A DNA stretch of 64,000 nt from Cytauxzoon felis (GCA_020283715.1 JAIQCW010000040.1:23484-87483); one strand, 5' to 3'. Shown: positions 24,973 to 37,527, numbered from the stretch's first letter. Notes: generated by a model from the letters alone, not told the origin. Made by a program: numbers and translations.

Positions 24973-27379
24973 TTAGTTTTGATGTTCTTTATTGTATCCT
25001 TCTAGTTTGATAAAGATTGTATCGAGTGTTTTTAATGAGACTAGTACTATGCTTGGTATGTTTTTGAATGAGGGTACACAGATTAATTTGGGTAGTTTTG
25101 ACATTTTAAAACAATTTGAATAATCACTGGAGTATTCTTTACTATCTCCACTGATGAATACATGTGGATATTCTGAATCATCTATTAAGTTGAAAATATC
25201 CACTTCTGAATGACATCTATAAATGATAAATGAAGTTACATATATAATTATGATGTAATATTATTATTTATTAGTTCTAGAAGATTTAATCTCAACTTAC
25301 CCTAAACTATCTGTACCTGTAGGTACAACACATCTTGAATTAGCTATCAATTTTAATGCCTCTATATAATTGATTTATAAATTTATTAATTTCCATATAC
25401 CAATCTCTGATAAATGACTGTAATTACAAATATCGTTAACAGCTTGACCAGAAACAGTTAGAAATCGTATCTAATGATACATTTACATATGGCTTATTAT
25501 TTTAAACTTACACCATCCAATGAAAAAAAGTATGGATTCGTTGTAGATTTAAATGAATCATAACGACTACAATAATCAAAAAAATACGGATGGATCACCT
25601 GCTGAGGCAAATTTACATTCGTTGGATCCCTCTCCCCTATAATAATGTTACATATTGAACAACATGAATCACTAGCAAAACCTAAGGTATTTCCATAGGT
25701 GTTCCACTCGAGGTCGTCTTGCAGACAGCTCTCCACTTGAGGTTACAGTCCTAGTCTCCTTTCCACTTGCCGTTCCACCTGATGTCGTCTTGCAGACAGC
25801 TCTTCTAATTACTTCCCCTTCCAGCTCCCGTAGATCGCTTCCAGGTTCCACCTTATGTTAATTCCTAATCTCCGAGAGATAAGTCTAAAGTGATGGAATT
25901 CATGTTTGTAGAGATATCTCAATGAATATAAATTGAAATGAAGTGATGATGAGTAAATGTAATACAATCCTCAAATTCCTCTTCAATGAAGTATTGACAT
26001 CATAAATTCATCCAATAGCCATCTCCCAATCTTCAGTAGTTTCCCCAGAAATTCAAGATTTCCTTCAAAATTTGGAGATAAAAATGAAGTTAGTGAAAAT
26101 AGTGAATATGACCTCAAGTGGAGTACCCGCAGCTGATCTCAGGGAAGCGGAGGGAAAAGTAAATAGAAGAGCTGACGGCAGGACTGGACCTCAAGTGGAA
26201 CAGCGAGTGGAAGATAAGGTTGTAACCTCAGGTGGAGCGTTCACGACATTCGTTCGAGTCACTTCATTCCTCAAAACAAACCTGGTACGAGATCAACATT
26301 GACTGATGATGCTAATTGGCTGTAGAATAAATCGCACGAGGGTAGGGAACTGAAATTCATTGTTATTGTATTAGGACAACTCACTCTATAGTGCAATTAC
26401 CAACGCCATTACCAACAACTACTAGACGTACAATGCGTTTACTTAAATCCACAAATCTTAAAGTCATTGCGGTTAAAGTAATACATCTACTTACATGTTT
26501 CCAAATATAAAGTCCCGCAATAGCATCAATTCATTCCGTTTCAAATCACTTGAACCAACTTCTAGACCTGAGGAAGTATGAGGTGTAGGAAAGTTGTTGA
26601 GTACATTACAAAAGGTGATATCTTTCAACTTACCACTCACTAGTGCTAAATACTTTTCTTCAACATTAATAGTATTGAATAAAATGAACGGCGGTCCGGG
26701 TAGCGTGTATTCTTCAACATAAAATGTCCCGTCATTAGTGCAATGTCCCTTTACACCAATAATCTGTGAAATTCATGAGAAGGTTCAGATTCCAACGTAC
26801 AAGTCCTGATACCAATAGATGTGGATCTATGTTTCCTTCCAGTGCTATACGTAAACTACCGTCTTCAATAGCTAAATTATCACAATCTGAGGTGTACCCA
26901 TCCTTATTTTCGGGCTAAAGGTATATATATCAGTATTAATATATACAAACCTTAATGTCGAATGGATTTGAATAATCGTCCAATACCGAGGGACGGTTCT
27001 TCATGTTTTTGAAAACCGTACCGATTATCACACACTTGGCCTGAAATGTGTAGTCATTATGGATGAAAAAATGGCTATAGGATGAAGTTAAAAGGTACAA
27101 AGTGTTCTGAGAACGTTAAACTTTTGTATGTAGACTTACTCTAGCGTCTTTGACATCATTTACAAGGTTGTAGGTATTTTCAGCAGCGTTGTTTTCTCCA
27201 GGTTCAAAATTAACATCAGTCCAATTAAGTTTAGCAGCTTGTAGGACTAAAGGCCTGAGTGATTCCAATTTAGACATACTACGAAGGTAGTATTGACTAG
27301 TATAGGTCAAGTCATGAACCTTGAAGCGATTGGAATATTCAGAATTATACACAGATTTTAAACGCTGAATAATAAACAT
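24973..27379 (-). CDS. POLD2: DNA polymerase delta small (B) subunit
   Basis: Start chosen at ATG 27379 (MFIIQRLKSVYNSEYS); the frame is open a little further upstream without ATG. The order of motifs matches POLD2: YTSQYYLRSMSKLESLRPLV, then CVIIGTVFKNM and VEEYTLPGPP in middle exons, LVVVGNGVGN, and in the C-terminal exons GERDPTNVNLPQQVIHPYFF, NPYFFSLDGV, LTVSGQAVNDI and YPHVFISGD. This calcineurin-like but catalytically inactive subunit links Pol3 to accessory subunits in lagging-strand synthesis. About ten short exons; one intron (about 25700-26240) is filled by a repeat island with the long core element. The gene begins about 107 bp downstream of the SNARE gene on the same strand. Confidence 0.88.
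25700..26240. repeat. Repeat island in POLD2 intron with intron-only core element
   Basis: Core element about 25852-26100 on the plus strand (opposite to the gene). Left arm has two GTCTTGCAGAC hairpins and the reverse CTCCCGTAGATCGCTTCCAGG module, right arm the forward GCAGCTGATCTCAGGGAAGCG module. Confidence 0.85.
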
Positions 27380-27485
27380 TTTAATTACATACACAAATAT
27401 TGCGATTTTAATAGTATTAATTATTTGTAAATTATTTATGTGCGTGTCGTTGTCATGCGGTCTCACTAGAGATTCCTCCAAGCAA

Positions 27486-28293
27486 TCACTTGAGAAGTTT
27501 GTAAATTGATACCAACAATATAGCCAAAATCAACAAAAATATCGTGATATACATAAAAAGCTTGGTATAAAATTCCGAACGTCTTATCGAATTTATCAAT
27601 GCATACGTTTCCTGATGAGCAGTGCCAGTCTCTTCAACCTATACAGAAGAAAGTAACTAGCAAATCCAAGGAGAAACGATGAATGCAGAAAATATAACCT
27701 CTAAGTGTCCACAACCTCTCTTCCTGTTCCACTAGGCATTCCACTCGAGGTCGTCTTGCAGACAGCTCTTCCTTTTACCTCCCCCTCCGCTTCCCTGAGA
27801 TCAGCTGCGGGTATTACACTTCCACTCGAGGTCCAATACTACCTCCATCACCGCCACGATCTCCGGGAGTGGCTCTACTCTTTAGAGATAAATAATTAGA
27901 AGAGCTGTATGCAAGACGACCTCGAGTGGAACGGCGAATAATCATACAGTTGAACAAATGGTGGGAACAATACTATCATTATGATAGGAAAACATAATGG
28001 AGATACGTTATATATCAATCTGAAACTTACGTGTTGTTTTGTGCGCATGATACTTTCGCGTTGATTTAATAATTGTGACATGACGTTTGTGCCAATCTCA
28101 TTTGTTTCTGTTAATGCTCTATATTATATAGAATCCATGTAAAATTATTGTAGAATTCATTCATTTACCTGCGTGATTGCCCTAGAGCATCTAAAGATTC
28201 TTCCGCTACATTTGCTTGTTGTAATAGAAATGCGCGGTCACCCATCTCTTCATCAGGATAGGTCTCATTAGATTTCTTTAACCACTTTTTCAT
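27486..28293 (-). CDS. Short Qb-SNARE, Vti1-like
   Basis: Exons 28293-28169, 28118-28031 and 27638-27486 give about 121 residues. The SNARE helix reads ALTETNEIGTNVMSQLLNQRESIMRTKQHVEETG, with the ionic-layer Gln in LLNQRE, and is followed by a single C-terminal membrane anchor (LFMYITIFLLILAILLVSIY). The spacing resembles Vti1/Qb SNAREs of Golgi-endosome transport. The Vti1 N-terminal Habc bundle is absent unless an upstream exon exists, but U4 snRNA lies only 108 bp upstream, so the protein is probably genuinely short. Intron 2 (27639-28030) is expanded by a repeat island. Confidence 0.75.
27735..27945. repeat. Repeat island in SNARE intron
   Basis: CCACTCGAGGTCGTCTTGCAGAC at the left, reverse AGATCAGCTGCGGG module, CTCTTTAGAG stem, and GACCTCGAGTGGA at the right. 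Confidence 0.85.
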
Positions 28294-28401
28294 CTCTACC
28301 AGGACCGCAATTATATATATGGATATAAGGTCATTAAAATTTAAAGTGAATTATATGTGGTAATGAAATTATAGTGAAAATGGGAATTCAAAAAATCGTT
28401 A

Positions 28402-28533
28402 GCCCCGGAGGGCCTCAAAAATTGCTATCATAACTTTCGAAATGATAGACGGGAATTGGAGTAGTTTTCAACTAGCAATTATCGCGCATCCGCTAGGCGT
28501 CACTTGCAACGATTTTGCCCCTTCCGCAAGGAT
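28402..28533 (-). ncRNA. U4 spliceosomal snRNA
   Basis: Read on the minus strand, the RNA contains TTGCGGAAGGGGCAAAATCG at the 5' end, the U6-pairing region, GCGCGATAATTGCTAG-TTGAAAACT (nearly identical to human U4 stem II region), an internal hairpin CTATCAT/ATGATAG and the Sm site AATTTTTG, then a 3' hairpin GCCC-TCCG-GGGC. Length about 132 nt is normal. It lies between the SNARE gene and the HPR/RAP-like gene. Ends are placed by homology with vertebrate U4 and by the hairpin. Confidence 0.92.
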
Positions 28534-28581
28534 AAAGCCAACAGCGGGTACATATTCTACCCACCACCTTTTGGAAATTGG

Positions 28582-28602
28582 AGCGGGTGGAACAAAATGC
28601 CC
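28582..28602 (-). promoter_or_regulatory. Upstream snRNA promoter element of U4
   Basis: On the minus strand: GGGCA, three T, then TGTTCCACCCGCT, ending 48 bp before the U4 start. The same arrangement precedes U2. Inferred to be a proximal sequence element. Confidence 0.65.
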
Positions 28603-28703
28603 AATTAGACAGATTAATTTGTTAGAATATATGAGTTATTTGTTGTAAATATATAATAATGTATATAACTGTATATATATAATCATGATTTTTGTATGTA
28701 AAA

Positions 28704-31449
28704 ATGCCTCCTCTTTTCCCTATAAGGAGTAAAATTTTATCGCCACCGACACATGTATGATTTTTACAGCCTTCTTTGACATTATTTACACAATAGAAAC
28801 GTCTATCGAAGTTAAAGTGTTTAGAGTTACGTAAAGAGATACAAGAATGTGCTAGAAGGAATATGAAGATGAAGGTTGTATGGGATCAATTCATGTATGA
28901 AGTATGTGATCGTATATCAAAGTATACCAAGACAGATGGTAAAGATGTATCTGATCGATTCACACCTACAGATATATCTTTAATATTCACATCATTTGCA
29001 ATGGTTCGGAATAAATCCCGACAATTTCTCGATTTTTTATTGGAGGTTAGTTTAGTTATACAGTCACTGAATAAATTTTCAGAGTGTAAGAATGGATTTA
29101 AAACGCTATGAAATACGAGACATAACTGTGTTATATAACAGTTTATCAAAGTTATGTATCAAAAATCCATTCATTTTTGATCATTTAAATGCAGTTATAG
29201 AAAATAAATTGACTAATAAAATATCAGAAAAGGTAAAATTTATAAAATTTTTAGTAAAAATTTCATACCAATAGGACCTATCGCTACTGTTAAATGCTAT
29301 TTTAGAACTGAATTTATCAAATGTAGATGCTATATTTATCAAGTCAGCAATTATACTCTCCTCACGCATTAGATTCATCAATAACTGCCATACTCTAACA
29401 TTACTCTTGCATTCGTACTCTAGACTATCAAAGAAAGTCAATCCACACAACTCTACCAACATCAATACTTCAATTCACAATAGAAGTTCAACCGAAGATC
29501 CTGCAGATAACTCTCCACCTGATGTTACATCCACCTCTTTTCATCCTGCCGTCAGCTCTTCCACCGAGGTCCAATCCACCTCTGTTCCACTCGCCTCCAC
29601 CGTAGGTCTTGCAGACAGCTCTTCCAATTATCTATCTCTAAAGAGTAATGCCACTCCCGGAGATCGTGGCGAAGGTAGAGGTAGTAAGGATGTAACCTCA
29701 AGTGGACTACCCGTAGCTGATCTCAGGGAAGCGGAGGGGGAAGTAAATAGAGAAGGCTGTCTGCAAGACAAGGATAGAACTTCGAGTGCAGAAGCCACAA
29801 CGGCGAGTGGAACAGTAGAGGTAACCTCAGGTGTAATGGCTAGTGGGGAAATAGTCCATAGAACTTCGATTATAGATGATGGTAAAACTTCATTACATCG
29901 TGATATATTGATATCTTCATTGATTATATCATTATTGGGACGTTGTATGGAGTTATTATTAACTATGCGTCCTACAGATTTGTTATTTATGTATAGATCA
30001 TGTATAAATTTAATATTCAACCTGATGGACTTGAAAGAATCACAGGCTTATGGTAAAATTATTATATTATATAAATTACATAATCAAATTATTGGGAAAT
30101 TATTAGAATTTGAATCTCGTGAGCTTATAATTTTATTAAATGTCTTTGATTACTCTTTATCAAGGGTTAATGATTTACCATCCTCTTTGGCATCTCTTGA
30201 AGTTGTCAAGTTGGAAATTTTAAATCATGTACCAAATTTAATAGAACTTGTTAAAAATGAATTATTTTTTCGATCTAATAAATTATCATTATCTGATTCA
30301 TTAAATTTTTTAAATTTATTACCATTTGATGATCATCGTGTAGAATTGATTTACCTACGCCTTATTGATAAGTTAGATAGAGATATTACATGGGATACCT
30401 ATACAAATAGGGATTTATTTGTAGTTATTACTCATATGTTTAAGAGATGTAGAATGTTTAATAGTAGATATTCTAGTAAATTATTGACTGTTTTATTGAA
30501 GAAATCTAAGGGTATATTGAAATTACGTGAATTAGATATGATATGTCAATTAGCTCTTCTTATAGGTTCTAAGAGTAATATTTTATATAAAAAATTACAA
30601 AATCTCCCGTGCCGGGCTGATAATTTAAATAATATACAAATTAAATCATTAATTATTTCATTATGTGGATTAGGTTATATAAATATTATTGAGTCATTAC
30701 TACCTTATTCTCATCGATTAACTGAATGTACTGTAGAATTATTAACCGCTCTAGCTATTTTACACTTTAATAAACTCTATAATGTAGATGATATATTTAG
30801 ATGTCTAAAAGAAGTAACAGATTTTAAAACACATTCTATACATTATTTATCATTCTTAAAGGCATGTAAATTAATTGAACCATCATTTAATGTACCAAAA
30901 TTTAGAATAGGAGCGCCTCTATTTGGATCCAAAGCATTTACATTTACTAGTGGTGCTGAATATGATGCAAAGAAAAAAGTTATTAAAATGACCACAGAAT
31001 TTAAGTGTTATAATGAACATGTTAATGAATTCATCAATGATTTTGTAGCATTTGTAGAGAAATTTGATCCAAAATTGGATATAAAATTCAATGTCGAGAG
31101 GGAAGATGTTATTTTACCCATTGCTGTGATCATCGATGATATATACACCGCGATAATACCACTAGTTGATGATTTCTACAGTGGATCCAGACAAATGCTG
31201 AGACTTGATAAATATGTACAACTTAAGATTCTGGAATCGTTAAATATTCGTTATATTTGTACCAACTTAATTCAATACCATTACACAGATAAATCGCAAT
31301 TCATGGCTAATTTACTAAAGACGTGCTACAATCTACCTCAAAATGTCCAGCCTGTACCAGAGAAGAAGCACGAGACATTCATCACTCCACAAGCCAAGTT
31401 AAGCAACAGTTTTACAAGATTTAAGCAAATGTTAGTTACTAGTGTATAA
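28704..31449 (+). CDS. HPR/RAP-like organellar RNA-binding protein (probable)
   Basis: Proposed exons 28704-28754, 28797-29045, 29083-29232 and 29275-31449 join in phase. The N-terminus MPPLFPIRSKILSPPTHKR is basic and fits a mitochondrial presequence. The body is a long alpha-helical solenoid with recurring units such as DLSLLLNAILELNLSNVDAI, LTLLLHSYSRL, ELIILLNVFDYSL and IKSLIISLCGLGYINIIESL, the look of heptatricopeptide/FASTK-RAP proteins, an expanded family in apicomplexan mitochondria that handles fragmented rRNA. A convincing C-terminal RAP domain is not obvious. An in-frame repeat island (29500-29865) inserts about 120 residues between two helical units. Confidence 0.6.
29500..29865 (+). 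repeat. Repeat island translated inside the HPR/RAP-like CDS
   Basis: In frame: [34 protein letters not shown] and TTASGTVEVTSG. It is the only long coding island with the CTCTAAAGAG stem (LSLKS) instead of CCGTAAACGG (LPVNG). Confidence 0.9.
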
Positions 31450-31808
31450 TATCGTATATTATATTGGTTTATATACTTGTATTTATATTAATTTATTGAA
31501 ATTCATCTCAGTTATTGTGCGAGTCATTGTTGTCATACTCCATGTGGGCCGTGTTATTTATTCATCGTATTCCGACACACATTTACTAAAATTTATTTCA
31601 TTTATATATTATCATTCATTTTATTAAATTTTAATGTTATAATACTTGTCTATTGAATGGTTTAAATCCAAATTTCACAATGACCAGCGATGGTAACAGC
31701 TGACTGGATATCTTGAGTAAATGTATAAATTTATGGGCTGATCAAGTATTTAAATCAGTATCAATGTGGTAGATGTGTTGATTTGAGATGATAGTTGTCT
31801 AATTCAAG
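31450..31808. other. Intergenic region upstream of TOP2
   Basis: AT-rich, no repeat island or gene seen; presumably 3' UTR of the HPR/RAP-like gene and promoter of TOP2. Confidence 0.5.
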
Positions 31809-34800
31809 ATGGGACCGAAGTTGAAGACAATTGAGGAGCGTTATCAGAAGAAAACGCAGTTGGAGCACATCCTACTACGTCCAGATACGTATATAGGAAG
31901 TATAGAGATGCATACACAACAGATGTGGGTTTATGATAGTGAAAAGAATCGTATGGTTTATGAGAATATTGATTATGTACCTGGTTTATATAAGATTTTT
32001 GATGAATTGTTGGTTAATGCTGCAGATGTGTATGCACGTCAGTTGTCAGATTCATCTTTAGAGCCTATGACATGTATAAAAGTGACAATAAATAAGGAGA
32101 CGGGTGCTATAGCTATATATAATGATGGTGAGCCTATACCAATTGCTATACATTCTGAGCATAAAATGTATGTACCACAGATGATTTTTGGTGAATTATT
32201 AACATCAGATAATTATGATGATAATGAAGAACGTATAACTGGTGGTAGGAATGGTTATGGAGCAAAGTTAGCAAATATATTTTCAAAGACATTTACTGTA
32301 TCTTGTGGAAATAGGAAACGTAAAAGACAATTTAAAATGACATGGGTTGATAATATGACTAAAACATTAGGTGAGCCAAAAATATTACCATATCAAGGTA
32401 ATGATTATGTTAAAGTAACATTTATACCAGATTATGCTCGATTTAATCTTACTGAAATTAATGAAGGTACCCTTAAATTATTAACTAAAAGAGTATATGA
32501 TATTGCTGGTACTACAGGTGTTAAAGTATATTTAAATGGTGAACGTATACATGTTAAAGATTTTAAACAATATACCGATTTATATTTTGAAAGTAGTTTA
32601 AATCCAATTAAAATCTATGAGAAAGCTCATAGATGGGAAATTGTTGTATCATCATCTGATGATAATACATTCAAACATGTCTCATTCGTTAATAATATCT
32701 CCACCATTAAAGGTGGTACACACGTTAATCATGTCGTTGATCCACTCATACAAGTCCTAGGCAAGAAAGTAAATTCCAAAAATAAAGGCGGAATCGAAAT
32801 CAAACCTACACAAATTAAAACACACCTATTTGTATTCATCAATTGCCATATCGTCAATCCGTCATTCGACTCACAAACCAAGGTTTGTTACAAATATCAT
32901 AAACCATATCCTCATACCATATTCACAACCCACTTGAGGTTACAATCCTACTCTTCATCTCCCCACCTTTCCTTCCACTAGGCGTGGAGCCTTCTCTATT
33001 TACTTCCCCTTTCAGCTCCCATAGATCGCTTCCAGGTATTACACTTGAGGTTAATTTCTAATTTCAACGAGATAAGGATAAAGTGACGGAATTCACTCAA
33101 GTGAGGATAACTCAATGAATATAAATTGGAATGAATTGATGATGATAATACTAAATACAATCATCAAATTCCTTTTCAATGAACTATTGACATCAGAATT
33201 TCATCTAATAATCACTGAGATATTTTCACTAGTTTCCCCAGAAATTCAAGAATTCCTTCAAAATTTGGAGGTGAAAATGAAGTAGTGAAATTATTACAAA
33301 ATGACCTCAGGTGGAACCCGTAGCTGATCTCAGGGAAGCGGAGGGTGAGGTAAATAGAGGAAGCTCCATGCAATGGAAAAGATGGTCCTCGAGTGGATTG
33401 CTGTCTGTAATATTTGATATATGATTATTGTGTATAATATAGGAGACGTTGACTACGAAGCAATCTAAGTTTGGTAGTAAATATGTGATGGGTGATCGTG
33501 TAGTAACACAGGTATTACGTAGTAAATTGGTTGATAATATATTGAATTGGTTACATGATCGTATGAATGTTGAATTGAAGCGTAAGATGAAGGTTGTTCG
33601 TACTACAGAACGTTTATTGGGTATACCAAAACTTGAGGATGCAACAAAAGCGGGTGGACGTAATAGTATTGAATGTACATTAATATTAACAGAGGGTGAT
33701 TCAGCAAAGACATCATGTCTTGCTGGATTATCAGTAGTTGGTAGAGAGAAATATGGTGTATTTCCATTAAAGGGTAAATTATTAAATGTAAGAGAAGCAT
33801 CATATAAACAATTAACACAAAATATTGAAGTACAAAATATTTTGAAAATTATGGGTCTTGATATTACAAATAAAGATAGAAATACACCACAAGGATTAAG
33901 ATATGGTTCTGTTTTAATAATGACAGATCAAGATTATGATGGTTCACATATTAAAGGACTTTTAATTAATTTATTTCATTTCTTCTGGCCTAAATTATTA
34001 CAACATCCAGGATTCATTAGAGAATTTGTTACACCCATTATTAAAGCTACAAAAAATGATACCGTTATCTCATTCTTCACCATCGATGATTTCGATCGAT
34101 GGAAAAATACACAAAATATCTCAACATGGAAAATCAAATACTATAAAGTATGTTTATCACCATATAAAACTCCACTCTCCCACCTTTCGTCGTCCTGCCG
34201 TCAGCTCTTCTATTTACCTATCTCTAAAGAGTATAGCCACTCCCAGAGATCGTGGCAGATGTGATATTGTGGGGAAATGTAGGGATAAAAAACACTATAA
34301 CCCCATGATTTCCACCTGAGGTTACCTTTACCGTAGGTCCACATACATCCTTTACTCATACATTCAGCTCTTCCACTCACCGTTCCACCTCTATTGCCAC
34401 TCGCCGTGGTGGCCTTCTTATTTACTTCCCCCTTCGCTTCCCTGAGATCAGCTACGGGTAGTCCACTCGAGGTTACATCACTACTTCCACCACGATCTCT
34501 GGGAGTGGCTTTACTCTTTAGAGATAGGTAAATAGAAAAGGCCTCCACGGCGAGTGGCAATAGAGGAGGTTGTTGTAACCTCAGGTGGAGTGGTTATTGT
34601 AAGATATATATAGCATTATTTATATGTATATTATATTGATAAAATTATAGGGTTTGGGTACATCTACTGATAGGGAGTTTAAGGAGTATTTTTCGAATAT
34701 ATATGATCATATGATAGATTTTGTATATGTTGATAATGATGATGATGATAGTATAGATTTAGCATTTAGTAAGAGGCGTGTTGATGATAGGAAGTTATGG

Positions 34801-37341
34801 ATACAGAATTATATTCATGGTGATTGTATTGATCATTCAATAAAGAATGTTCGTTATTCTGATTTTATAAATAAGGAATTGGTACAATTTTCTATATATG
34901 ATACTGAACGTAGTATACCATCATTAATTGATGGTTTGAAACCTGGTCAACGTAAAGTATTATATGGTTGTTTGAAGCGTAATTTAAAGAATGAATGTAA
35001 AGTTGCACAATTATCTGGTTATATTGCTGAACATTCTGCTTATCATCATGGTGAGAGTTCATTACAACAAACTATAATAAATATGGCACAAGATTTTGTT
35101 GGTTCTAATAATATTAATTTATTAGAACCATGTGGACAATTTGGTAGTAGAAAAGAAGGTGGTAAAGATGCAGCAGCACCACGTTATATATTTACAAAAT
35201 TATCATCATTAACACGTATGATATATTTACAAGATGATGATTCTATATTAGATTATCAAAATGAAGAAGGACAATTAATAGAACCTAATTTTTATGTACC
35301 TATTATACCTATGATACTTGTTAATGGTAGTGATGGTATAGGTACTGGTTTTAGTACACAAGTACCAAATTATAATCCATTAGATATTATTGATAATATA
35401 AAAAGATTATTAAATGATATAGAAATGTTACCAATGATACCATGGTATAGAGATTTTAAAGGTAAAATATTACCTAATGATAAAGGTAGTTTTGATTGTA
35501 TAGGTGAATATAAATATATAAATGATGTTAATGTATTGGAAATTACAGAAATACCTATACGTAGATGGATTAATGATTATAAAGAATATCTAGAATCATT
35601 ACAAATGATGAATAATAATAAACAGCAGCAGCAACAGCAGCAGCAGCAGTCACAACCTCACAGAAATTACCAACAACCACACAACAACCATCACTCTTCC
35701 AACAATCATAACTCTTCCCACAACCCTCCTCCTTCCAACCTTCCACCACCTTCATCATCCCACAATCAGCAGATGATAACAAATATTATAGATCAATCAA
35801 CACATGAAAAAATAAAATTTATTATAACAATAAATCCAGAATTAAATATAGATATAGATAAATTATTAAAATTAAAAACAATAATATCAACAAATAATAT
35901 AACATTATTTGATGTTAATAAAAAATTAAAATGTTATACAAATGTATTAGATGTAATTAAAGAATTTTCTATTATTAGATTAATATATTATGAAAAAAGA
36001 AAAAATTATCTTATTAATAAATTAAATATTGAACAAAAATTATTATCTAATCAAATACGCTTTATTAATTTAATTATTAATAATAATTTATCAATATTTA
36101 ATAAATCTAAAAATGATATCATTAATGAATTAAAAAATTTAAATTTTGATACATTTAATTCATATGATATCAATCTTATTAATACTTTAGATAATAAAGA
36201 TCTATATAATCATTATAATAAAAATGAATTTAATTATCTTCTATCATTACCATTATGGTCATTAACTCTAGAACATATCAATAAATTAAATGATGATTAT
36301 AATAATAATCTATATAAATTACAAAAATTAATCAATACCACACCCAAATTAATGTGGATCGATGATCTCAATCAACTCGAAACATTACTCAAAAATCATG
36401 ATTATTATAACTTCAAACAAATACCAATCTCAAAACACTCACTCGAAATACTCAAATCTATACATAATCATAACAATACACACGAGGTTACAACCACTCC
36501 ACCTGAGGTTACAACCACCGTTGGTCTTGCAGACAGCTCTTCCAATTACCTCCCCGTAAACGGTAATGCCACTCCCGGAGATCGTGGCGAAGAATCCGAG
36601 ACGATCCATGGGAGTCGAGGTGAGGTAAATAGAGAGGCCGCCACGGCTAGTGGAAAGGAGAGTAGTACCGGACCTCGAGTGGAACCCGCAGCTGATCTCA
36701 GGGAAGCGGAGGGGGATGTAAATAAGAAGGCCACCACGGCTAGTGGAAAAGAGACGACTAGTGGAAAAGGGACGGCGAGTGGAAAGAAGAGTAGGAAAGT
36801 AGATGTAGTAGATTCAACATCGAGTGGAGTAGATGAGGTTGTAAGTTCTAATAGATATAGTAGTTCTTTATTGCAGCGTTTGGCTAAGCGTTTTAAGGTT
36901 GATGGAGACGTTGAGAATAATCAGCGGGCTAATGATTTAAATGACGATGATGACGATTCAAATGTGATTTTAGGGGACAAAGATACATATGAATTAGAAA
37001 AAAATTCGCGTACTGGTAAAAGGGTGAATGTTATATCATCTAAAAAATCAAAGACAAATACATCTACTCAATCAACAGCATCCTCTACTAAATCAAAGAG
37101 GACGAAACAATCTAAACCTCTTGGAAATAAAGCTGGTAATGTGAATCGCAAAAGGGCATCAAGTACACCTTCAGATACATCACCTATTGAAGTCAATAAA
37201 CCAGTGACAAGACGCCCTACTAGGATCGCCTTGAATATGGGTTTAGTAGATGACGATGACGATGAAGACGAAGATGAGGATTTTTCTTCGGATGACAATT
37301 ATTCATCCGGGGATGATTATTCCTCAGATGACGATTATTAA
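31809..37341 (+). CDS. TOP2: DNA topoisomerase II
   Basis: Three exons, 31809-32882, 33443-34147 and 34651-37341, about 1,490 residues. The N-terminal GHKL ATPase shows PDTYIGS, NDGEPIP and the GRNGYGAKL loop; the TOPRIM domain shows LTEGDSAK and MTDQDYDGSHIKG; the breakage-reunion domain shows LKPGQRKV and the active-site Tyr in APRYIFT. It relaxes and decatenates DNA by passing one duplex through another. Both introns (32883-33442, 34148-34650) are mainly repeat islands, one with the long core element. Exon 3 has a CAG tract coding about 15 Gln and Asn/His/Pro-rich spacer near 35620-35770, a translated repeat island (36480-36830) and an acidic tail rich in DDDDEDED. Confidence 0.97.
32930..33400. 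repeat. Repeat island in TOP2 intron 1 with intron-only core element
   Basis: Core element about 33050-33300 on the plus strand, flanked by reverse CTCCCATAGATCGCTTCCAGG and forward GTAGCTGATCTCAGGGAAGCG modules; right arm has the CCATGCAATGG stem. Confidence 0.85.
34165..34600. repeat. Double repeat island in TOP2 intron 2
   Basis: Two E-type modules in opposite orientation (CTCTAAAGAG near 34220 and CTCTTTAGAG near 34515), with CCACTCGCCGTGG / CCACGGCGAGTGG facing each other, so the whole island is a large imperfect palindrome. Confidence 0.85.
35620..35655 (+). repeat. CAG/CAA tract in TOP2
   Basis: Codes a run of about ten Gln within a Gln/His/Asn/Pro/Ser-rich spacer of the breakage-reunion domain; it is absent from typical TOP2. 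Confidence 0.9.
36480..36830 (+). repeat. Repeat island translated inside TOP2 CDS
   Basis: In frame: [30 protein letters not shown] and several TASGK units; the CCGTAAACGG stem variant. It connects the breakage-reunion core to the C-terminal tail. Confidence 0.9.
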
Positions 37342-37527
37342 AAAATTTTTAAAGCAAGAAATTAATTTATTAAATTTATATATTATTAAACGTGTAGAAT
37401 TTCATATTTGATATTTTCATATGCCCAAATTGTATTAATGTGTAAGATGTCTATGGTGACTTAGGTGTAGAAGTATAATAGTGTATTGAACGTCTCACAA
37501 TATATAAAATGTAAAATAATTATTGTC

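Noticed and set aside
28442..28648. Plus-strand ORF of 68 codons
   Set aside because: It is antisense to U4 snRNA and its upstream element; no protein features.
33640..33665. Additional snRNA promoter motif AGCGGGTGGAC
   Set aside because: It lies in the TOP2 coding exon and lacks the GGGCA partner; chance match.
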